A stretch of DNA of 64,000 nt, from NCBI RefSeq assembly GCF_000159995.1, contig NZ_GG700643.1, positions 401,291-465,290 on the forward strand, given 5' to 3'. Position numbers and translations under genes: made by a program. The notes under the pieces are model-generated. The model saw only the letters and a program-made list of their open reading frames with translations, was not told where the DNA came from and searched no databases. This document shows positions 18,440 through 26,869 of this stretch, piece by piece. How positions within the stretch are numbered: position 1 is the stretch's first letter; every line of letters starts with the position of its first letter. The stretch comes from Alloprevotella tannerae ATCC 51259 (GTDB lineage: Bacteria > Bacteroidota > Bacteroidia > Bacteroidales > Bacteroidaceae).

Positions 18440-20413
18440 GTGCGTTTCGACAATGCATCTATTGTAGTATATTATTGCTTAATCCAAATGAATATTATAA
18501 ATTTAGGAATTCTTGCTCACATTGATGCAGGAAAAACTTCCGTAACCGAGAATCTGCTGTTTGCCAGTGGAGCAACGGAAAAGTGCGGCCGTGTGGATAA
18601 TGGCGACACCATAACGGACTCTATGGATATAGAGAAACGTAGAGGAATTACTGTCCGGGCTTCTACGACATCTATTATCTGGAATGGTGTGAAATGCAAT
18701 ATCATTGACACTCCGGGACACATGGATTTTATTGCGGAAGTGGAGCGGACATTCAAAATGCTTGATGGAGCAGTCCTCATCTTATCCGCAAAGGAAGGCA
18801 TACAAGCGCAAACAAAGTTGCTGTTCAATACTTTACAAAAGCTGCAAATCCCGACAATTATATTTATCAATAAGATTGACCGTGCCGGTGTGAATTTAGA
18901 GCGTTTGTATCTGGATATAAAAACAAATCTGTCGCAAGATGTCCTGTTTATGCAAACTGTTGTCGATGGATCGGTTTATCTGGTTTGCTCCCAAACATAT
19001 ATAAAGGAAGAATACAAAGAATTTGTATGCAACCATGACGACGATATATTAGAACGATATTTGGCGGATAGCGAAATTTCACCGGCTGATTATTGGAATA
19101 CGATAATCGCTCTTGTGGCAAAAGCCAAAGTCTATCCGGTGCTACATGGATCAGCAATGTTCAATATCGGTATCAATGAGTTGTTAGACGCCATCTCTTC
19201 TTTTATACTTCCTCCGGCATCAGTCTCAAACAGACTGTCAGCTTATCTCTATAAGATAGAGCATGACCCCAAAGGACATAAAAGAAGTTTTCTAAAAATA
19301 ATTGACGGAAGTCTGAGACTTCGAGACGTTGTAAGAATCAATGATTCGGAAAAATTCATCAAGATTAAAAATCTAAAAACTATTTATCAGGGCAGAGAGA
19401 TAAATGTTGATGAAGTGGGTGCCAATGATATCGCGATTGTAGAAGATATGGAAGATTTTCGAATCGGAGATTATTTAGGTGCTAAACCTTGTTTGATTCA
19501 AGGGTTATCTCGTCAGCATCCCGCTCTCAAATCCTCCGTCCGGCCAGACAGGCCCGAAGAGAGAAGCAAGGTGATATCCGCTCTGAATACATTGTGGATT
19601 GAAGACCCGTCTTTGTCCTTTTCCATAAACTCATATAGTGATGAATTGGAAATCTCGTTATATGGTTTGACACAAAAGGAAATCATACAGACATTGCTGG
19701 AAGAACGATTTTCCGTCAAGGTCCATTTTGATGAGATCAAGACTATCTACAAAGAACGACCTGTAAAAAAGGTGAATAAGATTATTCAGATCGAAGTGCC
19801 GCCCAACCCTTATTGGGCCACAATAGGGCTGACTATTGAACCCTTACCGTTAGGGACAGGGTTGCAAATCGAAAGTGACATCTCCTATGGTTATCTGAAC
19901 CATTCTTTTCAAAATGCCGTTTTTGAAGGGATTCGTATGTCTTGCCAATCTGGTTTACATGGATGGGAAGTGACTGATCTGAAAGTAACTTTTACTCAAG
20001 CCGAGTATTATAGCCCGGTAAGTACACCTGCTGATTTCAGACAGCTGACCCCTTATGTCTTCAGGCTGGCCTTGCAACAGTCAGGTGTGGACATTCTCGA
20101 ACCGATGCTCTATTTTGAGTTGCAGATACCCCAAGTAGCGAGTTCCAAAGCTATTACAGATTTGCAAAAAATGATGTCTGAGATTGAAGACATCATTTGT
20201 AATAATGAGTGGTGTCATATTAAAGGGAAGGTTCCATTAAATACAAGTAAAGACTATGCCTCAGAAGTAAGTTCATACACTAAGGGCTTAGGCGTTTTTA
20301 TGGTTAAGCCATGTGGGTATCAAATAACAAAAGGCGATTATTCTGATAATATCCGCATGAACGAAAAAGATAAACTTTTATTCATGTTCCAAAAATCAAT
20401 GTCATCAAAATAA
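18440..20413 (+). CDS. tetQ: TetQ, ribosomal protection tetracycline resistance protein
   Basis: An EF-G-like GTPase of 657 aa that removes tetracycline from the ribosome. G-domain motifs AHIDAGKT (G1, residues ~25-32), DTPGHMDF (G3) and NKIDRAG (G4) are intact, followed by EF-G-like domains II-V and a C-terminal KPCGYQ loop region. The GTG at 18440 has a strong GAGGAGG at 18424-18430; an ATG at 18488 gives 641 aa starting [11 protein letters not shown], aligned with TetM. Both starts appear in published TetQ entries. It is the first gene of the operon with rteA and rteB. Base composition is AT-richer than the flanking ICE. Confidence 0.97.
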   Translation: MRFDNASIVVYYCLIQMNIINLGILAHIDAGKTSVTENLLFASGATEKCGRVDNGDTITDSMDIEKRRGITVRASTTSIIWNGVKCNIIDTPGHMDFIAEVERTFKMLDGAVLILSAKEGIQAQTKLLFNTLQKLQIPTIIFINKIDRAGVNLERLYLDIKTNLSQDVLFMQTVVDGSVYLVCSQTYIKEEYKEFVCNHDDDILERYLADSEISPADYWNTIIALVAKAKVYPVLHGSAMFNIGINELLDAISSFILPPASVSNRLSAYLYKIEHDPKGHKRSFLKIIDGSLRLRDVVRINDSEKFIKIKNLKTIYQGREINVDEVGANDIAIVEDMEDFRIGDYLGAKPCLIQGLSRQHPALKSSVRPDRPEERSKVISALNTLWIEDPSLSFSINSYSDELEISLYGLTQKEIIQTLLEERFSVKVHFDEIKTIYKERPVKKVNKIIQIEVPPNPYWATIGLTIEPLPLGTGLQIESDISYGYLNHSFQNAVFEGIRMSCQSGLHGWEVTDLKVTFTQAEYYSPVSTPADFRQLTPYVFRLALQQSGVDILEPMLYFELQIPQVASSKAITDLQKMMSEIEDIICNNEWCHIKGKVPLNTSKDYASEVSSYTKGLGVFMVKPCGYQITKGDYSDNIRMNEKDKLLFMFQKSMSSK

Positions 20414-22731
20414 TGGAGCGGTCAGGAAATTTCTATAAGGCAATACGGTTGGGATATATACTTATCTCCATTCTTATCGGATGTATGGCATATAATAGCC
20501 TCTATGAATGGCAGGAGATAGAAGCATTAGAACTTGGCAATAAAAAAATAGACGAGCTCCGAAAAGAAATAAACAATATCAATATTCAAATGATAAAATT
20601 TTCTCTATTGGGTGAAACAATACTGGAATGGAACGATAAAGATATCGAGCATTACCATGCACGGCGTATGGCAATGGACAGTATGCTCTGCCGTTTCAAG
20701 GCCACCTATCCAGCAGAGCGCATCGATAGTGTGCGCAGTCTTTTAGAGGATAAGGAACGACAGATGTTCCAGATAGTCCGGTTAATGGATGAACAACAAT
20801 CTATTAACAAGAAGATAGCCAATCAAATTCCGGTTATTGTGCAGAAAAGTGTGCAGGAACAGTCCAAAAAGCCAAAACGAAAAGGTTTCTTGGGCATCTT
20901 TGGCAAAAAAGAGGGAACGAAGCCAACGACAACAACGACTACGCTCCGTTCATCCAATAGAAACATGGTCAACGAACAGAAAGCGCAGAGCCGTCGATTG
21001 TCAGAACAAGCCGATAGTCTTGCTGCCCGTAATGCAGAACTTAACAGACAACTGCAAGGATTGATTTGCCAAATCGAAAAGAAGGTACAATCTGATTTAC
21101 AAAATAGAGAAAGCGAGATAACAGCCATGCGTAAAAAATCATTTATGCAGATAGGCGGCTTGATGGGATTTGTTCTTTTGCTGTTGGTCATTTCCTATAT
21201 CATCATACACCGTGATGCAAAGAACATTAAACGATACAAACGCAAGACAACGGATTTGATCGAGCAATTGGAACAGTCCGTGCAACAAAATGAGGTACTC
21301 ATAACCTCCCGAAAGAAAGCGGTACATACTATTACCCATGAGTTGCGTACACCACTGACGGCAATAACCGGCTATACCGAACTTTTGCGGAAAGAATGCA
21401 ATAGCGGTAATAATGGGCAATATATCCAAAATATACTGCAATCCTCCGACCGTATGCGGGATATGCTCAACACTTTGCTTGACTTCTTCCGCCTGGACAA
21501 CGGCAAGGAACAGCCCCGTCTGTCACCCTGCCGGATTTCTGCAATCACGCACACACTTGAAACGGAGTTCATGCCCGTTGCCATGAACAAAGGGCTGTAC
21601 TTGATTGTGAAGAACGAAAACGATGCTGTTGTCTTGACCGACAGAGAGCGAATAATACAAATCGGGAATAACCTGCTGTCAAACGCAGTCAAGTTCACAG
21701 AAGAAGGCGGTGTTTCTTTGATTACTGAATATGATAATGGAGTTCTGACACTGGTCGTTGAAGATACAGGTACAGGCATGACAGAAGAGGAACAGAAACA
21801 AGCGTTCGGTGCGTTTGAACGTCTATCAAATGCCGCCGCAAAGGAGGGTTTCGGGCTTGGGCTTGCCATAATGCGTAATATTGTGTCGATGCTTGGCGGA
21901 ACAATCCGTTTGGACAGCAAGAAAGGGAAAGGCAGTCGTTTCACAGTTGAAATTTCTATGCAGGAAGCTGAAGAACAGCTTGGATATACAAGCAATACAC
22001 CTGTTTATCATAACAATAAATTCCATGATGTTGTCGCCATTGACAATGATGAGGTATTACTTCTGATGCTGAAAGAGATGTACTCCCAAGAAGGAATACA
22101 CTGCGACACTTGCACCGATGCTGCGGAACTGATGGAAATGATACGCCAGAAAGAATACAGCCTGTTGCTGACAGACTTGAATATGCCCGGTATAAACGGT
22201 TTCGAATTACTGGAACTGTTGCGTTCGTCCAACGTGGGCAATTCACCAACAATCCCGGTGGTTGTGGCAACCGCTTCGGGCAGTTGTAACAAAGGGGAAC
22301 TATTGGCAAAAGGCTTTGCCGGATGCCTGTTCAAGCCGTTCTCCATATCGGAGTTGATGGAGGTTTCCGACAGGTGTGCCATAAAAGAAACACCGGACGG
22401 GAAACCGGATTTTTCAGCCTTGTTGTCCTACGGCAATGAAGCCGTTATGCTGGAAAAGTTGATGACGGAAACTGAAAAAGAAATGCAGGCGGTACGGGAT
22501 GCAGCAAAAGAAAAAGACCTGCAAAAGCTGGATTCCCTGACACACCACCTGCGCAGCTCGTGGGAGGTGCTACGTGCCGACCAACCGCTAAATGTACTTT
22601 ACAGATTGCTTCATGGCGATGTACTCCCGGATGGTGAAGCGTTAAGCCATGCTGTGACTGCCGTGCTGGATAAGGGAGCGGAAATAATCCGGTTGGCAGA
22701 AGAGGAAAGGAGAAAATACGAAGATGGATAA
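20413..22731 (+). CDS. rteA: RteA, hybrid sensor histidine kinase
   Basis: Inner-membrane sensor of 772 aa paired with RteB. One membrane segment is near residues 10-27 and a second near 245-267, with a helical, Gln-rich sensor region between. The H-box ITHELRTPLTAITGY puts the phospho-His at about 309. The ATPase domain has the N-box GNNLLSNAVKFTEEGG and the GFGLGLAIMRNIV segment. A receiver domain follows with phospho-Asp near 588 (LLTDLNMPG), and a C-terminal Hpt-like domain has THHLRSSW with His near 711. It begins on the tetQ stop region and overlaps rteB by 8 bp. Confidence 0.95.
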   Translation: MERSGNFYKAIRLGYILISILIGCMAYNSLYEWQEIEALELGNKKIDELRKEINNINIQMIKFSLLGETILEWNDKDIEHYHARRMAMDSMLCRFKATYPAERIDSVRSLLEDKERQMFQIVRLMDEQQSINKKIANQIPVIVQKSVQEQSKKPKRKGFLGIFGKKEGTKPTTTTTTLRSSNRNMVNEQKAQSRRLSEQADSLAARNAELNRQLQGLICQIEKKVQSDLQNRESEITAMRKKSFMQIGGLMGFVLLLLVISYIIIHRDAKNIKRYKRKTTDLIEQLEQSVQQNEVLITSRKKAVHTITHELRTPLTAITGYTELLRKECNSGNNGQYIQNILQSSDRMRDMLNTLLDFFRLDNGKEQPRLSPCRISAITHTLETEFMPVAMNKGLYLIVKNENDAVVLTDRERIIQIGNNLLSNAVKFTEEGGVSLITEYDNGVLTLVVEDTGTGMTEEEQKQAFGAFERLSNAAAKEGFGLGLAIMRNIVSMLGGTIRLDSKKGKGSRFTVEISMQEAEEQLGYTSNTPVYHNNKFHDVVAIDNDEVLLLMLKEMYSQEGIHCDTCTDAAELMEMIRQKEYSLLLTDLNMPGINGFELLELLRSSNVGNSPTIPVVVATASGSCNKGELLAKGFAGCLFKPFSISELMEVSDRCAIKETPDGKPDFSALLSYGNEAVMLEKLMTETEKEMQAVRDAAKEKDLQKLDSLTHHLRSSWEVLRADQPLNVLYRLLHGDVLPDGEALSHAVTAVLDKGAEIIRLAEEERRKYEDG

Positions 22732-24046
22732 GACAACAATAATTGTGGTAGAAGACAATATCGTGTACTGCGAGTTTGTCTGCAACATGCTGGCGCGGGA
22801 GGGTTACCGCACCGTGAAGGCTTACCACCTCTCAACCGCGAAGAAACATCTACAACAGGCGACAGATAATGACATCGTGGTTGCCGACCTGCACCTGCCT
22901 GACGGTAACGGCATTGACCTTTTGCGCTGGATGCGAAAGGAGGGAAAGATGCAGCCCTTCATCATTATGACCGACTACGCCGAAGTTAATACCGCCGTGG
23001 AAAGCATGAAACTCGGCTCGATAGACTATATTCCCAAACAGCTTGTGGAGGATAAACTTGTCCCCCTGATCCGTTCCATACTGAAAGAACGTCAGGCAGG
23101 ACAACGCCGTATGCCTGTATTCGCCCGTGAAGGTTCCGCTTTTCAGAAAATCATGCACCGGATAAGGCTGGTAGCCGCCACCGACATGAGCGTGATGATA
23201 TTTGGTGAGAACGGCACGGGCAAGGAGCATATTGCCCACCTGTTGCATGACAAGAGCAAACGTGCAGGCAAGCCATTTGTGGCGGTGGACTGCGGTTCAC
23301 TCTCCAAAGAGCTTGCACCGTCGGCTTTCTTCGGACACGTCAAAGGTGCATTTACAGGTGCGGACAATGCCAAGAAAGGATATTTCCATGAGGCGGAAAG
23401 CGGCACGTTATTTCTGGACGAGGTAGGAAACCTCGCGTTGGAAACCCAACAGATGTTGCTCCGCGCCATACAGGAGAGGCGGTATCGCCCGGTCGGAGAC
23501 AAGGCAGACCAGAATTTCAATGTCCGCATCATCGCTGCTACCAATGAAGATTTGGAAGTAGCGGTGAATGAAAAGCGTTTTCGGCAGGATCTTCTGTACC
23601 GCCTGCACGACTTCGGGATAACCGTTCCTCCGTTGCGTGACTGTCAGGAAGACATCATGCCGCTGGCAGAGTTCTTCCGTGATATGGCAAACAGAGAGCT
23701 GGAGTGTAGCGTGAGCGGGTTCAGTTCCGAAGCACGTAAAGCGTTGCTGACACACGCATGGCCGGGCAACGTGCGGGAACTTCGGCAGAAAGTTATGGGT
23801 GCTGTATTGCAGGCGCAGGAAGGTGTTGTCATGAAAGAGCATCTGGAACTTGCCGTGACGAAACCGACCTCTACTGTCAACTTCGCCCTGCGCAATGACG
23901 CGGAGGATAAGGAGCGGATATTGCGTGCGTTGAAACAGGCAAACGGCAACCGGAGTGTCGCCGCCGAACTGCTCGGAATAGGCAGGACAACACTATACAG
24001 CAAACTTGAAGAGTATGGACTTAAATATAAATTCAAGCAATCATAG
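22724..24046 (+). CDS. rteB: RteB, NtrC-type response regulator
   Basis: Transcription activator of 440 aa that in CTnDOT is required for rteC expression. The receiver domain is residues 1-120 with phospho-Asp ~55 (VADLHLPDG). The AAA+ domain (~140-370) has Walker A GENGTGKE, the sigma54-contact loop GAFTGA, Walker B TLFLDEVGN and an arginine-finger region FRQDLLYRL. A Fis-type HTH (RSVAAELLGIGRTTLYSKLE) ends the protein. The intact GAFTGA loop implies action on a sigma54 promoter; a matching site lies before rteC. Confidence 0.96.
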   Translation: MDKTTIIVVEDNIVYCEFVCNMLAREGYRTVKAYHLSTAKKHLQQATDNDIVVADLHLPDGNGIDLLRWMRKEGKMQPFIIMTDYAEVNTAVESMKLGSIDYIPKQLVEDKLVPLIRSILKERQAGQRRMPVFAREGSAFQKIMHRIRLVAATDMSVMIFGENGTGKEHIAHLLHDKSKRAGKPFVAVDCGSLSKELAPSAFFGHVKGAFTGADNAKKGYFHEAESGTLFLDEVGNLALETQQMLLRAIQERRYRPVGDKADQNFNVRIIAATNEDLEVAVNEKRFRQDLLYRLHDFGITVPPLRDCQEDIMPLAEFFRDMANRELECSVSGFSSEARKALLTHAWPGNVRELRQKVMGAVLQAQEGVVMKEHLELAVTKPTSTVNFALRNDAEDKERILRALKQANGNRSVAAELLGIGRTTLYSKLEEYGLKYKFKQS

Positions 24047-24068
24047 CCCGTAATTCACTGAATTTGGC

Positions 24069-24076
24069 TATCTTTG
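24069..24076 (+). promoter_or_regulatory. promoter of the structured RNA after rteB
   Basis: TATCTTTG fits TAnnTTTG; no clear -33 was found. It predicts a start near 24083, 37 bp after the rteB stop. Confidence 0.45.
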
Positions 24077-24082
24077 CATAAC

Positions 24083-24301
24083 ATTTGAGAAAAAACGGCG
24101 ATTTGCAGGAGCTTTTCGCCGCCGACATATAGAATAAGACCGCAAGGAGTTTCAGGCGTAAATCTGGTAAATTGAAACTGAAAGAAGCTAATTGCGTGAT
24201 GCTTATGCTATGCCTACGCATAGCGTGCATTCACGCGTTTCTTTCAGGGGCTTTACCAGAGCCTACGCTTGAAGTAGTGTGGATTGCACGCTACTTTTTT
24301 T
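24083..24301 (+). ncRNA. structured RNA / attenuator leader before the DHFR-like gene
   Basis: About 215 nt of non-coding sequence with strong structure. Hairpin 1 pairs CGGCGA (24096-24101) with TCGCCG (24116-24121). A long hairpin at 24154-24270 stacks several helices: AGGCGTA/TACGCTT, TCTGGTAAA/TTTACCAGA, CTGAAAGAA/TTCTTTCAG, GCGTGA/TCACGC and the apical GCTATGC-CTAC-GCATAGC. A terminator follows. This could be a free regulatory RNA or a leader that controls the gene starting 28 bp later. It matches no riboswitch class that I can recognise. Confidence 0.6.
24273..24301 (+). terminator. terminator of the structured RNA
   Basis: AGTAGTGTG pairs with CACGCTACT (one G-T wobble) around GATTG, followed by a run of T. 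It ends 28 bp before the next start codon, the layout of an attenuator. Confidence 0.8.
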
Positions 24302-24328
24302 GTCCTTGCCTAACGAAAGGTAACGATT

Positions 24329-24751
24329 ATGGGTAAAGTTCAGATTCTCGCCGTACTGACGATGGACGGATGTCTTTCTTCAGAGTTATATGATAAAGCA
24401 CATCAGGATTTGTGCCTTGACCGTTGCGGTCTTGATGAAATCAGGGAGAAAGCCCTTTACCATGTCACACCGGACTATTCCATTTCAATGCTGCACGAAT
24501 GGAGAAAAGACGGCACAAACATCCGTTACCTCGCGGAAGCCACATCGGACACGGCAGACTATATAAATGGACTGCTGCGTATGCACGCTGTGGATGAAAT
24601 CATACTGTACACCGTTCCTTTCATTTCCGGAAGCGGACGACATTTTTTTAAGTCGGCTCTGCCGGAGCAACACTGGACGCTTTCCTCTTTGAAAAGCTAT
24701 CCCAACGGTGTATGTCGCATTATCTACATCCTTGATAAAAAAGCAAGATAG
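24329..24751 (+). CDS. short dihydrofolate reductase / RibD C-terminal-like protein
   Basis: A 140-aa protein. Its start (KVQILAVLTMDGCLSS) and end (VDEIILYTVPFISGSGRHFF, then CRIIYILDKKA) match the DHFR/RibD-C fold, but it is 40-80 residues shorter than usual and the central NADPH-binding region is reduced. Activity is therefore uncertain. An AAAGG lies upstream of the ATG. It sits between rteB and rteC, behind the structured RNA and its terminator. A regulatory or ligand-sensing role is possible but unproven. Confidence 0.7.
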   Translation: MGKVQILAVLTMDGCLSSELYDKAHQDLCLDRCGLDEIREKALYHVTPDYSISMLHEWRKDGTNIRYLAEATSDTADYINGLLRMHAVDEIILYTVPFISGSGRHFFKSALPEQHWTLSSLKSYPNGVCRIIYILDKKAR

Positions 24752-24775
24752 CCAAAATGTGCGGCAAGCATACAT

Positions 24776-24795
24776 TTCTGTTTCCGGAAACAGAA
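24776..24795. promoter_or_regulatory. 20-bp palindrome, candidate RteB enhancer
   Basis: TTCTGTTTCCGGAAACAGAA is a perfect inverted repeat in the gap before rteC. It is centred about 130 bp upstream of the sigma54-like element, the usual position for a site of an NtrC-type activator such as RteB. Confidence 0.5.
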
Positions 24796-24915
24796 TAAAT
24801 GTTCTGATTACGAACAATTTAATCCCGTATAAATTCATTCTTTTGGAAAAATATTGAATTTTATACCACTGAAATTCAGCATCTTGAAAAAGCCGATGCC
24901 GGATTTTTTTGTTTT

Positions 24916-24932
24916 CTGACACGTATTTTGCC
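24916..24932 (+). promoter_or_regulatory. sigma54-like promoter of rteC
   Basis: CTGACACGTATTTTGCC differs from the consensus YTGGCACGNNNNTTGCW only at the second G of GG and at the last base. The -12/-24 spacing is correct. It lies 59 bp before the rteC ATG. Confidence 0.55.
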
Positions 24933-24990
24933 AATTATATTCATGTGCGCACGCAGAAAACAAAGTGTAATTTTCAAAATTAACAGAACA

Positions 24991-25596
24991 ATGAACTATT
25001 TCTTGCTGGCGGAGACCGACTTTTTCCGCCTGATAAACGAAGCCGGTGACTGCAATATGGAAACGGCATACACGGCTTTCGCCACCCAAGTGATCGAACT
25101 GTGCAATGGCGGCATGGACGTGAACCTTACCGTCATCGCGCTTGCCTACATCGAAATCGAGTTGCAGCACCATCCCGTGCGCAATCTGTCAGAAGAAAGA
25201 AGAGAGATTGCCGCCTACGTCAGCAAGGCTCTGTCTTTCGTAAGAAAGATGCAGAAATTCCTTGCCACGCCCCAAGTGCCACCACTAATATCCGCCAATA
25301 ACGCAACAGAAACCACCGCCAGTCTTCTTCAATGGACGGGCAACGCCATCGACCTCGTGGAACTTATCTACGGCATCGATGAGATGGGCTGCATCAACAA
25401 CGGCAACATGCCGCTTAAACAGCTTGCCCCGCTTCTTTACAAGATATTCGGTGTTGATTCTAAGGACTGCTACCGTTTCTATACCGACATCAAACGCCGG
25501 AAGAACGAAAGCCGCACCTACTTTCTTGACAGGATGCAGGAGAAACTGAACGAGAGAATGCTGCGTGATGAAGAGCTGGAACGAATGAGAAAATAA
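24991..25596 (+). CDS. rteC: RteC, activator of the excision operon
   Basis: Transcription factor of 201 aa that in CTnDOT binds upstream of xis2c and switches on xis2c-xis2d-orf3-exc. The sequence is mostly helical. The C-terminal half (GIDEMGCINNGNMPLKQLAPLLYKIFGVD, then YRFYTDIKRRKNESRTYFLD) is the conserved RteC winged-helix region. The start at MNYFLLAE is preferred; upstream in-frame codons lack conservation and overlap the promoter. It lies downstream of a candidate sigma54 promoter. Confidence 0.92.
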   Translation: MNYFLLAETDFFRLINEAGDCNMETAYTAFATQVIELCNGGMDVNLTVIALAYIEIELQHHPVRNLSEERREIAAYVSKALSFVRKMQKFLATPQVPPLISANNATETTASLLQWTGNAIDLVELIYGIDEMGCINNGNMPLKQLAPLLYKIFGVDSKDCYRFYTDIKRRKNESRTYFLDRMQEKLNERMLRDEELERMRK

Positions 25597-25672
25597 TTTT
25601 CTTGCAAGCCGGTCGTTATTCATTGAGATAATCTGCCGAAATTTGCAACCTAAACAGAAGTGGCGTAATAAA

Positions 25673-26818
25673 ATGGCGAAAAAGAAGAAACAACAGGGGC
25701 ATTACTGCCGGATTTGCGGTGAGTACAAAGCCAACGAGCAATTCGGCGGCAAAGGACACGCACAGCATATCTGCAAGGAATGCCAGTCGCTGCCCGAATA
25801 TGTTAAGGCGGACATGGTACGCTGCAACGAGGTGGAACGTGCCGCTTTCAAATACCCCATGACCCGTCAGGACTGGGAACTGCTGGAAAAATATGCCAAG
25901 AAGTACAAGGACATGGAATCCGGGCGGTTCGCGCAGGATATGCTGGACATGAAACGGGGCAACGATGTACCGGATGAAAATATGAAAGAGGAAGCTCCGT
26001 TTGACGGGACTTGCGAAGATGAAACCGTGCCGTTCGCCGAACTGGAAGATGACATCCGTTATCAGTTGGAAGAGCTGCTGGCGGATAACATCAACGAGTT
26101 CATGGTACACAAAAATTATATTCCCGAAGGCAAGGAGCTGGAGAACATTAACGAATGGGTAATGAAAGAAGCCCGTGACACCTTTTTCATAAATGTCATT
26201 CCCGATGCCGCTTATGACAGTCTGGTGGAAGAAACGATAGGCAGGCTTGTGAAGGAATGGGAAGAGGACGGTTTTGAGATAAAGACCTATTCCGCATCGC
26301 TGGTCGTCATGGAAACGGAACGGCTGCTTATCCGCAGGATAACCCGGAAGGATCTGGACGCGCTACTTGCTATAATGGGAAAGCCGGAAGTCATGTACGC
26401 TTGGGAACACGGTTTTACCAAAAAGGATGTGCGCAAATGGATAAACAGGCAACTCACCCGATACCATAAGGACGGGTTCGGATATTTTGCCGTCATACTG
26501 AAAGAAAGCGGCACGTTGATAGGACAAGCCGGTCTGGTGAAAAGTACCATAAACGGGAACGAGGCTGTCGAGCTTGGATATATACTCGATAACGCATACT
26601 GGCATCACGGTTACGGTACGGAAGCCGCCCATGCATGTCTGGAATACGCCTTCGGAGAGCTGGCACTGAAAACCGTCTGTTGCAGCATCCGACCGGAAAA
26701 CGTGGCATCCATTCGAGTGACTGAAAAGTTGGGAATGACCCCGTGCGGCAAGCATACCGTCATATACAACGAAAAAGAAATGCCGCATCTTATATATGAA
26801 TTGAAAACAGGAAATTGA
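25673..26818 (+). CDS. zinc-ribbon / GNAT acetyltransferase fusion
   Basis: A 381-aa two-part protein, 76 bp after rteC. Residues 1-40 have a C4 motif (YCRICGEYKANEQFGG followed by ICKECQ). Residues 40-205 are acidic and helical with no known domain. Residues ~205-381 are a GNAT acetyltransferase of the RimJ/RimL type: ETERLLIRRITRKDLDALL, then ELGYILDNAYWHHGYGTEAA as the acetyl-CoA loop and RPENVASIRVTEKLGM. The acetyl acceptor is unknown; ribosomal protein N-termini, small molecules or an ICE protein are all possible. The start avoids a 10-codon unconserved extension. Confidence 0.8.
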   Translation: MAKKKKQQGHYCRICGEYKANEQFGGKGHAQHICKECQSLPEYVKADMVRCNEVERAAFKYPMTRQDWELLEKYAKKYKDMESGRFAQDMLDMKRGNDVPDENMKEEAPFDGTCEDETVPFAELEDDIRYQLEELLADNINEFMVHKNYIPEGKELENINEWVMKEARDTFFINVIPDAAYDSLVEETIGRLVKEWEEDGFEIKTYSASLVVMETERLLIRRITRKDLDALLAIMGKPEVMYAWEHGFTKKDVRKWINRQLTRYHKDGFGYFAVILKESGTLIGQAGLVKSTINGNEAVELGYILDNAYWHHGYGTEAAHACLEYAFGELALKTVCCSIRPENVASIRVTEKLGMTPCGKHTVIYNEKEMPHLIYELKTGN

Positions 26819-26865
26819 AAAAAAATCCGTAACCCACATAGCTGTTGAGTTACGGATTTTTTCAT
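26819..26865. terminator. bidirectional terminator between GNAT and mobC
   Basis: AAAAAATCCGTAAC pairs with GTTACGGATTTTTT around a ~16-nt loop. It lies between two convergent genes and has A/T tracts on both sides, so it can end both. Confidence 0.85.
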
Positions 26866-26869
26866 TTGG

